Shown: positions 32,470 through 41,384 of the stretch, in pieces | Numbering within the stretch: the first letter of the stretch is position 1 | Layout of the letters: the number at the start of each line of letters is the position of its first letter | NCBI GenBank assembly: GCA_934636905.1 | Contig: CAKUBJ010000007.1 | Span: forward strand, 1 to 53,599 | Origin: an uncultured Dysosmobacter sp. | Lineage (GTDB): Bacteria > Bacillota > Clostridia > Oscillospirales > Oscillospiraceae | Length of the DNA: 53,599 bases | Direction of reading: 5' to 3' | Made by a program: the position numbers and the translations under genes | The notes under the pieces: generated by a model | Databases searched by the model: none | Told to the model about the DNA's origin: nothing | The model's input: the letters and a program-made list of their open reading frames with translations, nothing else

Positions 32470-32531
32470 GCTTATCAGCATAAGCATCATACGGCAATCC
32501 CATAGCGCTGTCAAGAGGGCACACCTATTTT

Positions 32532-33545
32532 TTATCCGTTCTTTTCCAGCCGCATGACGTCAATATGTGCCTCCACGTCAGCAATGATGCCGCTTTCGGC
32601 ATACTCCACCGCCCGGAGCACCGCGTTGCGGATGGCCCGGGCGTCCGAAGAGCCGTGAGCCTTCAGCACCGGCTTGCTGATGCCAAGGAAGGGGGTGCCC
32701 CCCACTTCGCCGGGATCCAGCAGCTTTTTCACGTCTTTCAGGCTGTCCCTCACCAGCAGGGCGCCCAGCTTGCCTCGGGTACTGGAGAGGAAGGCCTTCT
32801 TCATCTCCCCCATCAGCAGTCTGGCGGTGCCCTCCACGGTTTTCAGCAGGATATTGCCGGAATAGCCGTCCGCCACAATCACGTCGGCGCCGCCCAGCAG
32901 GGCGGTATTGGCCTCAATATTGCCGATGAAATTCAGCCGTCCCTCCCGGCCGGCCTCTTCCAGCAGAGCATAGGTTTCATGCCGGAGGGCATCGCCCTTG
33001 GAAGGTTCCGCGCCGATGTTCAGCAGTCCCACCCGGGGCTTCTCCACCCCCATGAGCCGCTGGGCGTAAAAATTGCCCAGATAGGCGAATTGCAGCAGGT
33101 ATTCCGGCGTGCAGTCGGCGTTGGCGCCGCAGTCGCAGAGGATGGCATGCCCCGTGGCCGTGGGAATCACAGGCCCCATGGCCGCCCGGCGGATGCCCCG
33201 GATCCGCTTCACCAGCAGCGTGGATCCCGCCAGCAGGGCGCCGGTGGAGCCGGCGGAGATAAAGGCGTCCCCCTCCCCGTTTTTCAGCATGGTCAGCCCC
33301 ACCGTCAGGGAGGAGTCCTTCTTGCGCTTGAATGCCGTGGCAGGATCATCGCAGATCTCCACCACCTCTTCGGCGTTGACAATCTCCACGCCCTCCGGCA
33401 GTGGCTGGGTCAGGCAGGCACGGATGGCCTCTTCCCTTCCCACCAGCACAATGTCCGCGCCGCATTGGGCGTGCGCCTCCAGAGCGCCCTGTACAATTGC
33501 CTGGGGCGCATTGTCGCCGCCCATGGCATCCAGAATAATCTTCAT
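32532..33545 (-). CDS. plsX: Phosphate acyltransferase PlsX
   Basis: 337 residues. It converts acyl-ACP to acyl phosphate for phospholipid synthesis. It starts MKIILDAMGGDNAPQAIVQG, the family signature, and has STGALLAGSTLLVKRI and VADGYSGNILLKTVEG. A GGAGGAA site precedes the ATG. It works on the product carried by the ACP encoded downstream and shares its product type with FakA (18.7 kb). Confidence 0.95.
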   Translation of the reverse strand: MKIILDAMGGDNAPQAIVQGALEAHAQCGADIVLVGREEAIRACLTQPLPEGVEIVNAEEVVEICDDPATAFKRKKDSSLTVGLTMLKNGEGDAFISAGSTGALLAGSTLLVKRIRGIRRAAMGPVIPTATGHAILCDCGANADCTPEYLLQFAYLGNFYAQRLMGVEKPRVGLLNIGAEPSKGDALRHETYALLEEAGREGRLNFIGNIEANTALLGGADVIVADGYSGNILLKTVEGTARLLMGEMKKAFLSSTRGKLGALLVRDSLKDVKKLLDPGEVGGTPFLGISKPVLKAHGSSDARAIRNAVLRAVEYAESGIIADVEAHIDVMRLEKNG

Positions 33546-33681
33546 GGCAGGTTCCTCCTTTCAGGGGGACAGGCTCCGGCTGACGGCGCCGGAGCATTTT
33601 TTCAGTCACTGGTGCGCGGAAGCAGAGGAACTCCGTTTCCGCTGCGGTTTTCCTGCGGCAGATGCCGCTCCGGCTAGTCCG

Positions 33682-34989
33682 TCAGGCCAGAATGTCCGCC
33701 TTCTTCTCCTCCAAAATAGCCAGCGCCCGCTGGGAGATTTCGGCGTTTTTCGCCCGCTTGCCTTTGACGAAATGATCCAGCGGCGGGATGATGCCGAAGT
33801 TGATGTTCATGGGCTGGAACTGGGTGACGGACTCGTTGGAAATGTACAGTGCCAGCGCACCGATGGCCATTTCCCGGGGAAAGTCCACCGGCGGCTGCCC
33901 CTTCAGGCGGCGGGCGGTTTCCACCCCCGCCAGAAAGCCGCTGGCGGCGGACTCCACATAGCCCTCCACGCCGGTCATCTGTCCGGCAAAGGCGATGCGG
34001 GGTTCCTTCTTCAGGCGGTAGTAGCGATCCAGCAGCCGGGGAGAGTCCAGAAACGTGTTGCGGTGCATAACCCCGTACCGCAGGAACTCCGCGTTGTGCA
34101 GGGCGGGAATCATGGAAAATACCCGCCGCTGCTCCGGGAATTTCAGATGGGTCTGGAAGCCTACCAGATTGTAGACCGTCCCCTCGGCGTTATCCCGCCG
34201 CAGCTGCACCACGGCATAGGGCCATCGTCCCGTCCGGGGATCGTCCAGTCCCCGGGACTTCAGGGGACCGTACAGCAGAGTGTCGTGTCCCCGGCGGGCC
34301 ATGACCTCCACCGGCATACAGCCCTCGAACACCATATTGTCCTCAAAGCCGTGGACCTCCGCTTCCTGCGCGGCAGTCAACTCCTGCCAGAAGGCGTCGT
34401 ACTCCTCCCGGTTCATGGGGCAGTTTACATAATCGTCCGTTCCCTTGTCGTACCGGGAACCCATCCACGCGTAGTCCATATCCACGCTGTCGGCGGTCAC
34501 CAGTGGTGCCGCCGCGTCAAAGAAGTGGAGGTCGCTGTCTGCTCCCAGCAGGGTCTGGAGTTTTTCCGCCAGCGCATCGGAGGTCAGGGGGCCGGAGGCG
34601 ATGATGACCTCTCCCTCCGGGATCTCCGTCACCTCGCCGGGAATCACCGTGATGTTGGGATGGCTGCGGATCTTTTCCGTCACCATCCGGGCAAACCCGT
34701 GGCGATCCACTGCCAGTGCGCCGCCGGCCTCCACCCGGGTGGCGTCGGCGCATTGCAGAATCAGACTGTCCAGCCGCCGCAGTTCCTCCTTCAGAAGTCC
34801 CACGGCGTTTTCCAGTCCCGCCCCCCGCAGGGAGTTGGAGCAGCAGAGCTCTGCAAAGTATTCCGTTGTGTGGGCAGGGGTCATCTTCTCCGGCTTCATC
34901 TCGTGAAGCGCCACCGAAATTCCCCGCTGCGCCAGCTGCCAGGCGCATTCACTGCCGGCAAGGCCTGCGCCGATGACTGTTACATTCAT
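33682..34989 (-). CDS. trmFO: Methylenetetrahydrofolate-tRNA (uracil-5-)-methyltransferase
   Basis: 435 residues. This folate- and FAD-dependent enzyme makes ribothymidine at position 54 of tRNA in most Firmicutes. The FAD motif VIGAGLAGSECAW, the catalytic-cysteine segment ELCCSNSLRG near residue 50 and GYVESAASGFLAG are visible. Known earlier as gid. It follows topA by 31 bp in the usual dprA-topA-trmFO order. Confidence 0.95.
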   Translation of the reverse strand: MNVTVIGAGLAGSECAWQLAQRGISVALHEMKPEKMTPAHTTEYFAELCCSNSLRGAGLENAVGLLKEELRRLDSLILQCADATRVEAGGALAVDRHGFARMVTEKIRSHPNITVIPGEVTEIPEGEVIIASGPLTSDALAEKLQTLLGADSDLHFFDAAAPLVTADSVDMDYAWMGSRYDKGTDDYVNCPMNREEYDAFWQELTAAQEAEVHGFEDNMVFEGCMPVEVMARRGHDTLLYGPLKSRGLDDPRTGRWPYAVVQLRRDNAEGTVYNLVGFQTHLKFPEQRRVFSMIPALHNAEFLRYGVMHRNTFLDSPRLLDRYYRLKKEPRIAFAGQMTGVEGYVESAASGFLAGVETARRLKGQPPVDFPREMAIGALALYISNESVTQFQPMNINFGIIPPLDHFVKGKRAKNAEISQRALAILEEKKADILA

Positions 34990-35020
34990 GTTCCATGTCC
35001 TTTATCCCTGCGGAACGCGG

Positions 35021-37495
35021 TTATTCTCCCGCTTCCGCAGCTTTTTTCACCGTTTTCTTCGCGGTGATTTTCTTTGTGGCCTTTTTGGCCGCCGTTTTGG
35101 CAGCAGGCTTGCTCTCAGCGGCTTCCTTGTCTGCCTTGGCCGTCTTTTTTGCCGTCGTCTTTTTGGTGGCAGGCTTCTTTGCGGTATCCCCGCTTTCCGT
35201 CTTTTTCACCGTCTTTTTCACGGCGGGCTTCTTTTCCGCGGCCGCCGTCTTCTTTACTGCCGCTTTTTTGGCAGGTGCCTTCTCCTCGGCCGGCGCGTCG
35301 CTTTCTCCCGGCGCCTCCTCGGCGTTGGCGGAGGCCTCCGCCGGCTTTCTGGGATAGCCCCGCTTGTCCTCCGGCAGGAAGTTGGCGCATTCCGGGTTGA
35401 TGCAGTAGGGGCGCTTGTAGCCCTTGCCTGCCCGCTTGAAGAGGGTCTTGCCGCAGAGGGGGCAGTCGTCCTTCACCGGCACGTCCCAGGTCATGAAGTC
35501 GCAGGTGGCGCCTCCCGCCGCCCTGCTGTTGGTATGCTCACAGCAGTAATAGGTGTACTGCTTGCCGGACTTCCGGCTGGTGCCGGTGCGCTTGAACAGC
35601 CGTCCGCCGCACTTGGGGCACCGCCCCGGCATCTCCACCACCAGCGGCATGGTGAAATTGCACTCCGGGAAGCCGGGGCAGGCCAGGAACCGCCCGAACC
35701 GGCCGGACTTCACCACCAGATTCCGTCCGCAGACGGGGCAGATCTCCTCCGACACCTCGTCAGGCACCTTGATGTGGACGCCCTCCAGATCCTTCTCCGC
35801 CTTTTTGAGATTCTCCTCAAAATCGCCGTAGAAGTCCCGGAGCACGGATTTCCAGTTCACCGTGCCCTCTTCCACGTCGTCCAGCTTCTTTTCCATGTTG
35901 GCGGTGAATTTCAGGTCGGCCACGTCGCTGAACCTGTCCTCCATCAGCTGGGTCACCACCCGTCCCAGATTGGTGATGCGGAGGTACTTGCCCTCCTTCA
36001 TCACATACTCCCGATCCAGAATGGTGGACACCGTGGGGGCGTAGGTGGAGGGGCGGCCGATGCCCTGCTCCTCCATGGCGCGGATCAGCGTGGCGTCGGT
36101 ATAATGAGCCGGAGGCTGGGTAAAGTGCTGATCCCGGCTGAATTCCCGGAACGTCAGTACCTCCCCCTTCGTCAGAGGCGGCAGCGTCGGCTCCTTTTCC
36201 TCCTTGTCGTCGTCCCTGCCCTCCTCATACACGGCGGTATAGCCGGAAAATTTCAGGCTTGAGGAACTGGTGCGGAAGCTGTGCCCTGCGGCGTCAATCT
36301 CCACGGACACGCTGTCGTATACGGCGTTGGCCATCTGGCAGGCCACAAAGCGGCTCCACACCAGCTTGTACAGGCGATACTGCTCCCCGGTCAGGCTCTT
36401 TTTCAAATCCTCCGGCGTCCAGTTCACGTTGCTGGGGCGGATGGCCTCGTGGGCGTCCTGGGCGTTGGCCTTGGCCTTGTAGTGGTTGGCACCCCTGGCG
36501 GGATAATACTGCTGGCCGTAGCGCCCCACAATAAAGTTCTTCGCCGCGGCAATGGCCTCCTCGCTGATGCGGAGGGAGTCGGTACGCATATAGGTAATCA
36601 GACCCACGGTGCCCTCTCCCTCAATGTCCACGCCCTCGTAGAGCTGCTGAGCAATGGCCATGGTGCGGCGGGGGGTCATGTTCAGCTTCCGGGAGGCCTC
36701 CTGCTGCATGGTGGAGGTGGTAAAGGGCGGGGAGGGGGAACGGTTCTTGTCCGTCCGCTTCACGGATTTCACGGTGAAGGCGGCGTTTTTCGTCTCCTCC
36801 ACCACGGCTTCCACCTCAGCGGCGGACTTCAGTTCCGCCTTTTTGCCGTTTTTCCCGTGATAGCGGGCGGAAAACGGCAGTTTTTTCACGTCGTTGCCGG
36901 TAAGCCCGGCGTCCAGCGTCCAGTATTCCTCCGGCTGGAAGTTCTCAATCTCCCGGTCACGGTCGTCCACCATCCGGGTGGCCACGGACTGGACACGGCC
37001 TGCGGACAGCCCCCGCTTGATTTTCTTCCACAGCAGGGGGCTCAGCTGATAGCCCACCAGCCGGTCAAGGATTCTCCGGGCCTGCTGGGCATCCACCAGA
37101 TTCTGGTCGATGTCCCGGGGATTCTGGATGCTCTGGCGCACCACGTTCTTGGTGATTTCGTTGAAGGTGACCCGCTTTGTCTTGTTGTCCGGCAGATTCA
37201 GCAGACTCTTCAGGTGCCAGCTGATGGCCTCGCCCTCCCGGTCCGGGTCGGTTGCCAGATACACGGTGTCCGCCGCCTTGGCGGACTTCTTCAGGTCGGA
37301 AATGATGGCCTCCTTGCCCTTGATGGGCTTGTAGACCGGTTCAAAGTCGTTGTCCACATCCACACTGAGGCTGCTTTTCTGCAAATCCCGCAGGTGACCC
37401 ATGCAGGCCTTGACCTCATAGTCCTTCCCCAGATACTTTCCGATGGTTTTGGCCTTCGCCGGGGATTCCACGATGACCAGACTGTGTTTTGCCAT
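35021..37495 (-). CDS. topA: DNA topoisomerase I
   Basis: 824 residues. It relaxes negative supercoils. The Toprim domain (VIVESPAKAKTIGKYLG; ATDPDREGEAISWHL), the active-site tyrosine in LITYMRTDS (near residue 300) and three C-terminal four-cysteine zinc modules (CPVCGRN, CPKCGGR, CPLCGKT) are present. The last 120 residues are a Lys/Ala/Thr-rich histone-like tail (many AKK and KKT units) that likely binds DNA non-specifically. Part of the trmH-dprA-topA-trmFO array. Confidence 0.95.
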   Translation of the reverse strand: MAKHSLVIVESPAKAKTIGKYLGKDYEVKACMGHLRDLQKSSLSVDVDNDFEPVYKPIKGKEAIISDLKKSAKAADTVYLATDPDREGEAISWHLKSLLNLPDNKTKRVTFNEITKNVVRQSIQNPRDIDQNLVDAQQARRILDRLVGYQLSPLLWKKIKRGLSAGRVQSVATRMVDDRDREIENFQPEEYWTLDAGLTGNDVKKLPFSARYHGKNGKKAELKSAAEVEAVVEETKNAAFTVKSVKRTDKNRSPSPPFTTSTMQQEASRKLNMTPRRTMAIAQQLYEGVDIEGEGTVGLITYMRTDSLRISEEAIAAAKNFIVGRYGQQYYPARGANHYKAKANAQDAHEAIRPSNVNWTPEDLKKSLTGEQYRLYKLVWSRFVACQMANAVYDSVSVEIDAAGHSFRTSSSSLKFSGYTAVYEEGRDDDKEEKEPTLPPLTKGEVLTFREFSRDQHFTQPPAHYTDATLIRAMEEQGIGRPSTYAPTVSTILDREYVMKEGKYLRITNLGRVVTQLMEDRFSDVADLKFTANMEKKLDDVEEGTVNWKSVLRDFYGDFEENLKKAEKDLEGVHIKVPDEVSEEICPVCGRNLVVKSGRFGRFLACPGFPECNFTMPLVVEMPGRCPKCGGRLFKRTGTSRKSGKQYTYYCCEHTNSRAAGGATCDFMTWDVPVKDDCPLCGKTLFKRAGKGYKRPYCINPECANFLPEDKRGYPRKPAEASANAEEAPGESDAPAEEKAPAKKAAVKKTAAAEKKPAVKKTVKKTESGDTAKKPATKKTTAKKTAKADKEAAESKPAAKTAAKKATKKITAKKTVKKAAEAGE

Positions 37496-37557
37496 AGATA
37501 CCTCCGGCGGCTGTAAATACCCAGCCGCATTTTATTCCAACAGTGCCCCGGAGGGCT

Positions 37558-38733
37558 TTATTCCGTCACGGTGACAGCCCGGGTATAGCGTTTGCCCGGA
37601 TGCTGAACCGCGTATTGGTCGATTTCAAGAACCGTCAGTGCCGACAGTACCCGGCGGGTGGGAATCCCCGCCAGCTCCGTCAGATCGTCCACCTGCATCG
37701 GCTCCGTATCGGACAGCAGCTTCAGAAGGGCGATCTGATCGTCCGTCAGTTCCACGTCCCCATGGGACAGGCTGAGGGTCGGCGCCGCCGGCTTCGGCTC
37801 CGGCACCGTCCGTGCCTGATAGCCCAGAATTTCCGGCTCCTGCCGCGCCTCTTTCAAATCCAGCAGGAAGCGTCCCTCATACTCCCGCAGGATGTCGGAC
37901 GCGTCCGTCACCAGCCCTGCGCCGTCCCGGACAAGGCGGTTGCAGCCCACGCTGGCAGGGGCGTCAATAGGGCCGGGCACCGCGAAAACGTCCCGTCCCT
38001 GCTCCAGTGCCGTGGCGGCGGTAATCAGGGCGCCGCTTTTCTCCGGCGCCTCCACCACCAGCACCGCCAGTGACAGCCCGGAGAGAATCCGGTTCCGCAC
38101 CGGGAAGTGTCCGGAGGCCGGCTCCGTCCCCGGCGGGTATTCGGAAAACAGCACCCCGGCGGCCGATACATCCTCATACAGGTAGCGGCTCTCATAGGGG
38201 TAATGGACGTCCAGCCCGTTGCCCACCACGCCCACGACGGTTCCCCCCGCCCGGAGGGCGCCCCGTGCCGCAGCGGCGTCAATGCCCCTGGCCAGTCCGC
38301 TTACCACCACGGCGCCGCCGGAGGCAAGGCCGTAGCCCAGCTTTTCCCCGCAGGCCACGCCGTAGGGCGTGCAGTCCCGGGTGCCTACCGCCGCCACGCT
38401 GAGGCAGTCATCCAGCAGAGGCAGCCGCCCTTTATAGTAAAGCAGCGCCGGCGGGTCGTAAATGTTCTTCAGCCGCCCGGGATAGGCGGCGTCGGAAAGG
38501 GTCAGCAGCCGGATGTCCAGCCGCTGACACTCTGCAAGGATGCGGTCTGCCGCCGTCAGGTCGTGGTTTTCCAGCAGCCTCAGCTGACCGGGATCCGCCC
38601 CCTCCGTCAGCCGCAGTTCCTCAGGCTCCGCATAGAAAATGCGCTCCGGATCGCCGAAGCGGTGCAGCAGTGCCAGCCGGGTCTGATTCCGCAGCCCCTT
38701 CAGTTCCGACAGCCACACCCAGTATTTCAGCAT
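37558..38733 (-). CDS. dprA: DNA-processing protein DprA
   Basis: 391 residues from the ATG at 38731-38733, with GGAGG 8 bases upstream; a longer frame has no site. DprA loads RecA on incoming single-stranded DNA during transformation. The Rossmann core shows VGTRDCTPYG, VVSGLARGIDAAAARGAL, VVGVVGNGLDVHYP and ILSGLSLAVLVVEA. The C-terminus is a winged helix (ALTVLEIDQYAVQ). Starts 18 bp after the RNA methyltransferase gene. Confidence 0.93.
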   Translation of the reverse strand: MLKYWVWLSELKGLRNQTRLALLHRFGDPERIFYAEPEELRLTEGADPGQLRLLENHDLTAADRILAECQRLDIRLLTLSDAAYPGRLKNIYDPPALLYYKGRLPLLDDCLSVAAVGTRDCTPYGVACGEKLGYGLASGGAVVVSGLARGIDAAAARGALRAGGTVVGVVGNGLDVHYPYESRYLYEDVSAAGVLFSEYPPGTEPASGHFPVRNRILSGLSLAVLVVEAPEKSGALITAATALEQGRDVFAVPGPIDAPASVGCNRLVRDGAGLVTDASDILREYEGRFLLDLKEARQEPEILGYQARTVPEPKPAAPTLSLSHGDVELTDDQIALLKLLSDTEPMQVDDLTELAGIPTRRVLSALTVLEIDQYAVQHPGKRYTRAVTVTE

Positions 38734-38750
38734 ATCCCGCGCCTCCTCAT

Positions 38751-39512
38751 TCAGTCGTTCCGGGCGGCCTCCCACAGCAGCACCGTGGCTGCCGCCGCCG
38801 CATTCAGGGATTCGCAGTGTTCGCTCATGGGAATCTTCACGGTGCGGTCGCAGAGGGTCAGCATCTGCGCCGTCAGTCCCCTGCCCTCACTGCCGATGGC
38901 AATGGCGCAGCGGCTGTAATCCGCCGCCCGGGCGTCCAGCGTATCGCTGCGCAGTGCCGCGCCGTAAAGGGGGATGCCGCTTTTTTTCAGAAGTACAGAC
39001 AGTTCCTCCGCCGTCGCCGTCCATACCGGGCAGCGGAACACCGCCCCCATGGTGGCGCGAAGGGTTTTAGGATTGTAGAGATCCGCGCAGCCGTTGACCA
39101 GAAACATCCCGTCGGCATGGAAGGCGTCCGCCGTGCGGAGGATGGTGCCCACATTGCCGGGATCCTGCACGGTGTCCAGCACCACATAGCGGCGTCCCGT
39201 CAGGATTTCCGGCAGGGGCGCGGGGCGCATGGCGCAGACAAACAGGGTGCCCTGAGGTGTTTCCATGGGGGAAAGGGAGCGCATCACGTCCCCGGGAACC
39301 TCCGCCTGACGCACACCTGAAGGCAGTTCCGGCAGTTCCGTCCCCTCCGTGGTCACCACGGTGCGAAGTTCCGCCCCCCACAGCAGCGCTTCTCCCAGCA
39401 GCTTGGGGCTGTCGCACAGGAACTCCCCCTGCCTGCGGCGGTAGGACGCGGAAGACACCAGCTTCCGGATGTGGGTGCACAGCGGGTTCTGTCTGCTGGT
39501 AATCCGCTCCAT
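38751..39512 (-). CDS. TrmH/SpoU family RNA methyltransferase
   Basis: 253 residues from the ATG at 39510-39512, preceded by AAGGAG; an earlier in-frame start lacks a site. The three SPOUT motifs are clear: LDTVQDPGNVGTILRTADAF, IAIGSEGRGLT and IPMSEHCESLNAAAAATVLL. The N-terminal domain (residues 1-95) is the substrate-binding SpoU_sub_bind type. It methylates a ribose 2'-OH in rRNA or tRNA; the target is not evident. First gene of the minus-strand array. Confidence 0.88.
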   Translation of the reverse strand: MERITSRQNPLCTHIRKLVSSASYRRRQGEFLCDSPKLLGEALLWGAELRTVVTTEGTELPELPSGVRQAEVPGDVMRSLSPMETPQGTLFVCAMRPAPLPEILTGRRYVVLDTVQDPGNVGTILRTADAFHADGMFLVNGCADLYNPKTLRATMGAVFRCPVWTATAEELSVLLKKSGIPLYGAALRSDTLDARAADYSRCAIAIGSEGRGLTAQMLTLCDRTVKIPMSEHCESLNAAAAATVLLWEAARND

Positions 39513-39601
39513 GGCTGACGGCTCCTTCCCTGTCCCGTTTTTCCGGGGGTTTTTCCGGCAGCCCGCCGCCGGAAAAGCCTGTCCGGAATTTGACATTCTT
39601 T

Positions 39602-39630
39602 AATATATAGTATATCCGGCTTTTTTTCAA
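39602..39630 (-). promoter_or_regulatory. Promoter of the trmH-dprA-topA-trmFO array
   Basis: Minus-strand TTGAAA (39625-39630), 17-bp spacer, TATATT (39602-39607), about 90 bp upstream of the methyltransferase start codon. Confidence 0.7.
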
Positions 39631-39761
39631 GGAAATTCTTTCGCAGATTTTCGGCAGGCAGAGGCTTCTGTCAAAGAAGAGTTATGGCATGGGCGGGACT
39701 GCCCCGCCAAAACCGTGGCCGCCTGCATTCATGAATCTCCGTGTTCCCTGCCCCAAATCGG

Positions 39762-40040
39762 AACCCCGCGCCCTTTCGAATGTAGGGGGGAGACTTCGAT
39801 AAAACGGAATTTTTTCCTAATGGTAAGGAAGGGTGTGCGCGGGACTGCGCCCGCAGGCGTGTTTCGGAGCGCAACCGCCGCAAAGCGGCGGCACTTGGCG
39901 CGGAGATAACCCAAGAGGGGTGTCCTGCGCTATTAAAATCTATAGTTTTCAGAACTTTGATGAAGTTCTGAAAACAGTCTCAGCGTGTTGAAAAATCTTT
40001 TTCAACACGCTGAACCCCGCGCCCTTTCGGGCGCGGGGTC
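39762..40040 (+). mobile_element. Terminator-duplicating structured element, copy C (decayed, with insert)
   Basis: AACCCCGCGCCCTTTCG is present at 39762-39778 and 40013-40029. The second copy completes a hairpin (right arm to 40040); the first has a degraded right arm. The core starts GGAGACTTCGATAAA and keeps GGTAAGGAAGGGTGT, then about 62 bp of extra GC-rich sequence, ACCC-AAGAG-GGGT, hairpin 39945-39975 and hairpin 39981-40012 (15-bp arms). The hairpin is the likely terminator of the cysteine-rich gene at 40054. No coding potential. Confidence 0.72.
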
Positions 40041-40053
40041 ATGGACAGGATAC

Positions 40054-40203
40054 TCAGCAGCCGCAGCCGTTGTTGCAGCCACAGCCGCCGTTATTGCAGC
40101 CGCAGCCGCCCCAACCGCTGCCGCAGCAGCACCAGATGATAATCAGCAGGATGATGATCCAGCAGCAGTTTCCGCCGCCACCGCAGCCATTATTACAACA
40201 CAT
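40054..40203 (-). CDS. Tiny cysteine/glycine-rich membrane protein (chorion class high-cysteine type)
   Basis: 49 residues with 14 cysteines and about as many glycines. It starts MCCNNGCGGGGNCC, followed by a short hydrophobic helix (WIIILLIIIW, residues 15-24), then CCCGSGWGGCGCNNGG and a repeated CGCNNG motif. AGGAGG stands upstream of the ATG at 40201-40203. Firmicute genomes carry such proteins under the label chorion class high-cysteine protein; none has a proven function as far as I know. The cysteine spacing suggests metal binding or disulfide cross-linking at the membrane. A hairpin follows the stop, shared with repeat copy C. Confidence 0.75.
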   Translation of the reverse strand: MCCNNGCGGGGNCCWIIILLIIIWCCCGSGWGGCGCNNGGCGCNNGCGC

Positions 40204-40289
40204 ATCGGATCCTCCTATGAGATTGAGATGTAGACCGTTCGTGCGGCCTCAATCCATAGTATGCGGCATGGTTGTGATGGTGCATATTT

Positions 40290-41384
40290 TTACAGGCGCC
40301 CGGTGGTGACCATCCCGGCGGCCTGCTTCCATTCCCGGGCGGTAAACACATCCAGATCCATCAGGGTGTCCCCCAGTGTCTCCTCTCCGCCGGGCAGCCA
40401 GGCGGAAAGGGCATAATAGGAGATGTACACCAGCTGCGCCCGGAGGAAGGTTCCACCCTGCAGGGCGGCAATCTCGCTGCCCGTCAGCACACCGGCGGCA
40501 GCGGCGCGAATCAGTGTAGTGGAAAGATCCGTATTGGCCGCAGAACTGTAGCCCATGGCCCGGAGGATAAACTCCGTATACTGATAGGCATTGACGGCCC
40601 CCGCCGGCCGGAAGCTGTTGGCGGTATAGCCGTTGGTATAGCCCTTTTCCCAGGCGTAGCCCACATAGCGCTCCGCCTGAGAGCCGGGCTGGATGTCCTG
40701 AAACGGCGTGGTTCCCGACCACGCCAGCGCCTGTTCCTCTTCTCCCAGCACCCGGATGAACATAATCAGCGCCTGAAGCCGGGTCGGTGCCGCCTCCAGA
40801 TCAAAGCCCTCCCCATAGCCGGTGAAGGTGCCCTTGAACAGGTGCAGCGTTTTCAGAGCGGAGGCCATGGCATTGTAATCCGGCTTGTCGGAAAATTCCA
40901 GAGCATACGACCCCTGATAATCCACCACCGCCGTGGCGGAGGTCACTGCAAAGGCGGCGGACGTATCCTCCGCCGCAATATAGCGGTGGTTGGCAGTCAG
41001 CGCCGACCCGCTGGGGACAACGCTTCCGGCGGTGGCATCCACCACCGCTCCTCCTTCATAGGTCACCCGGGCACTTCCCGCCAGAAGCAGCACGCTCGTT
41101 CCGGTGACGCCCCGCAGCACGTCCCCTTCCTTCAGGCGGGTTTCCTGCCACACGGCAGCGGAAGATGCCGCCGTGCCGTTTTCCAACCGTCCCCGCAGTG
41201 CCTCATCCGAATCGTCCAGCGCCTCGTCCACCTGCCGATCCACGGTCTTGGTAAAGGTACCGGTGAGGTAGGACAGGGAGGCCAGGGGGTCACCGGCGTC
41301 TCCTGTGGCCAGTACCCAGACCGCCGCTGCCAGAAGTATCGCCAGCGGCAGGCACAGCACCGCTTTTTTCATCGGCGTCTTCAT
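40290..41384 (-). CDS. S-layer homology domain protein
   Basis: 364 residues. An N-terminal membrane helix or signal (AVLCLPLAILLAAAVWVLA) is followed by a FecR-like beta region (about residues 75-165: GDVLRGVTGTSVLLLAGSARV). SLH repeats then span about residues 185-320, recognisable as LQALIMFIRVLGEE, PFQDIQPGSQAERYVGYAWEKGY and TNGYTANSFRPAG. SLH domains anchor proteins to cell-wall pyruvylated polymers. Its ATG overlaps the rex stop (ATGA), so it is translated from the rex mRNA, an unusual pairing of a surface protein with a redox repressor. Confidence 0.82.
   Translation of the reverse strand: MKTPMKKAVLCLPLAILLAAAVWVLATGDAGDPLASLSYLTGTFTKTVDRQVDEALDDSDEALRGRLENGTAASSAAVWQETRLKEGDVLRGVTGTSVLLLAGSARVTYEGGAVVDATAGSVVPSGSALTANHRYIAAEDTSAAFAVTSATAVVDYQGSYALEFSDKPDYNAMASALKTLHLFKGTFTGYGEGFDLEAAPTRLQALIMFIRVLGEEEQALAWSGTTPFQDIQPGSQAERYVGYAWEKGYTNGYTANSFRPAGAVNAYQYTEFILRAMGYSSAANTDLSTTLIRAAAAGVLTGSEIAALQGGTFLRAQLVYISYYALSAWLPGGEETLGDTLMDLDVFTAREWKQAAGMVTTGRL

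Noticed and set aside
32192..32524. Open frame of 110 codons in the plsX-acpP gap
   Set aside because: It lies almost wholly in inverted-repeat element E3 and its translation repeats the element's terminal sequence; no ribosome binding site.
39985..40233. Alanine-rich 82-codon frame on the plus strand
   Set aside because: It overlaps repeat copy C and is antisense to the cysteine-rich micro-gene; the Ala runs are the complement of GC-rich Cys/Gly codons.
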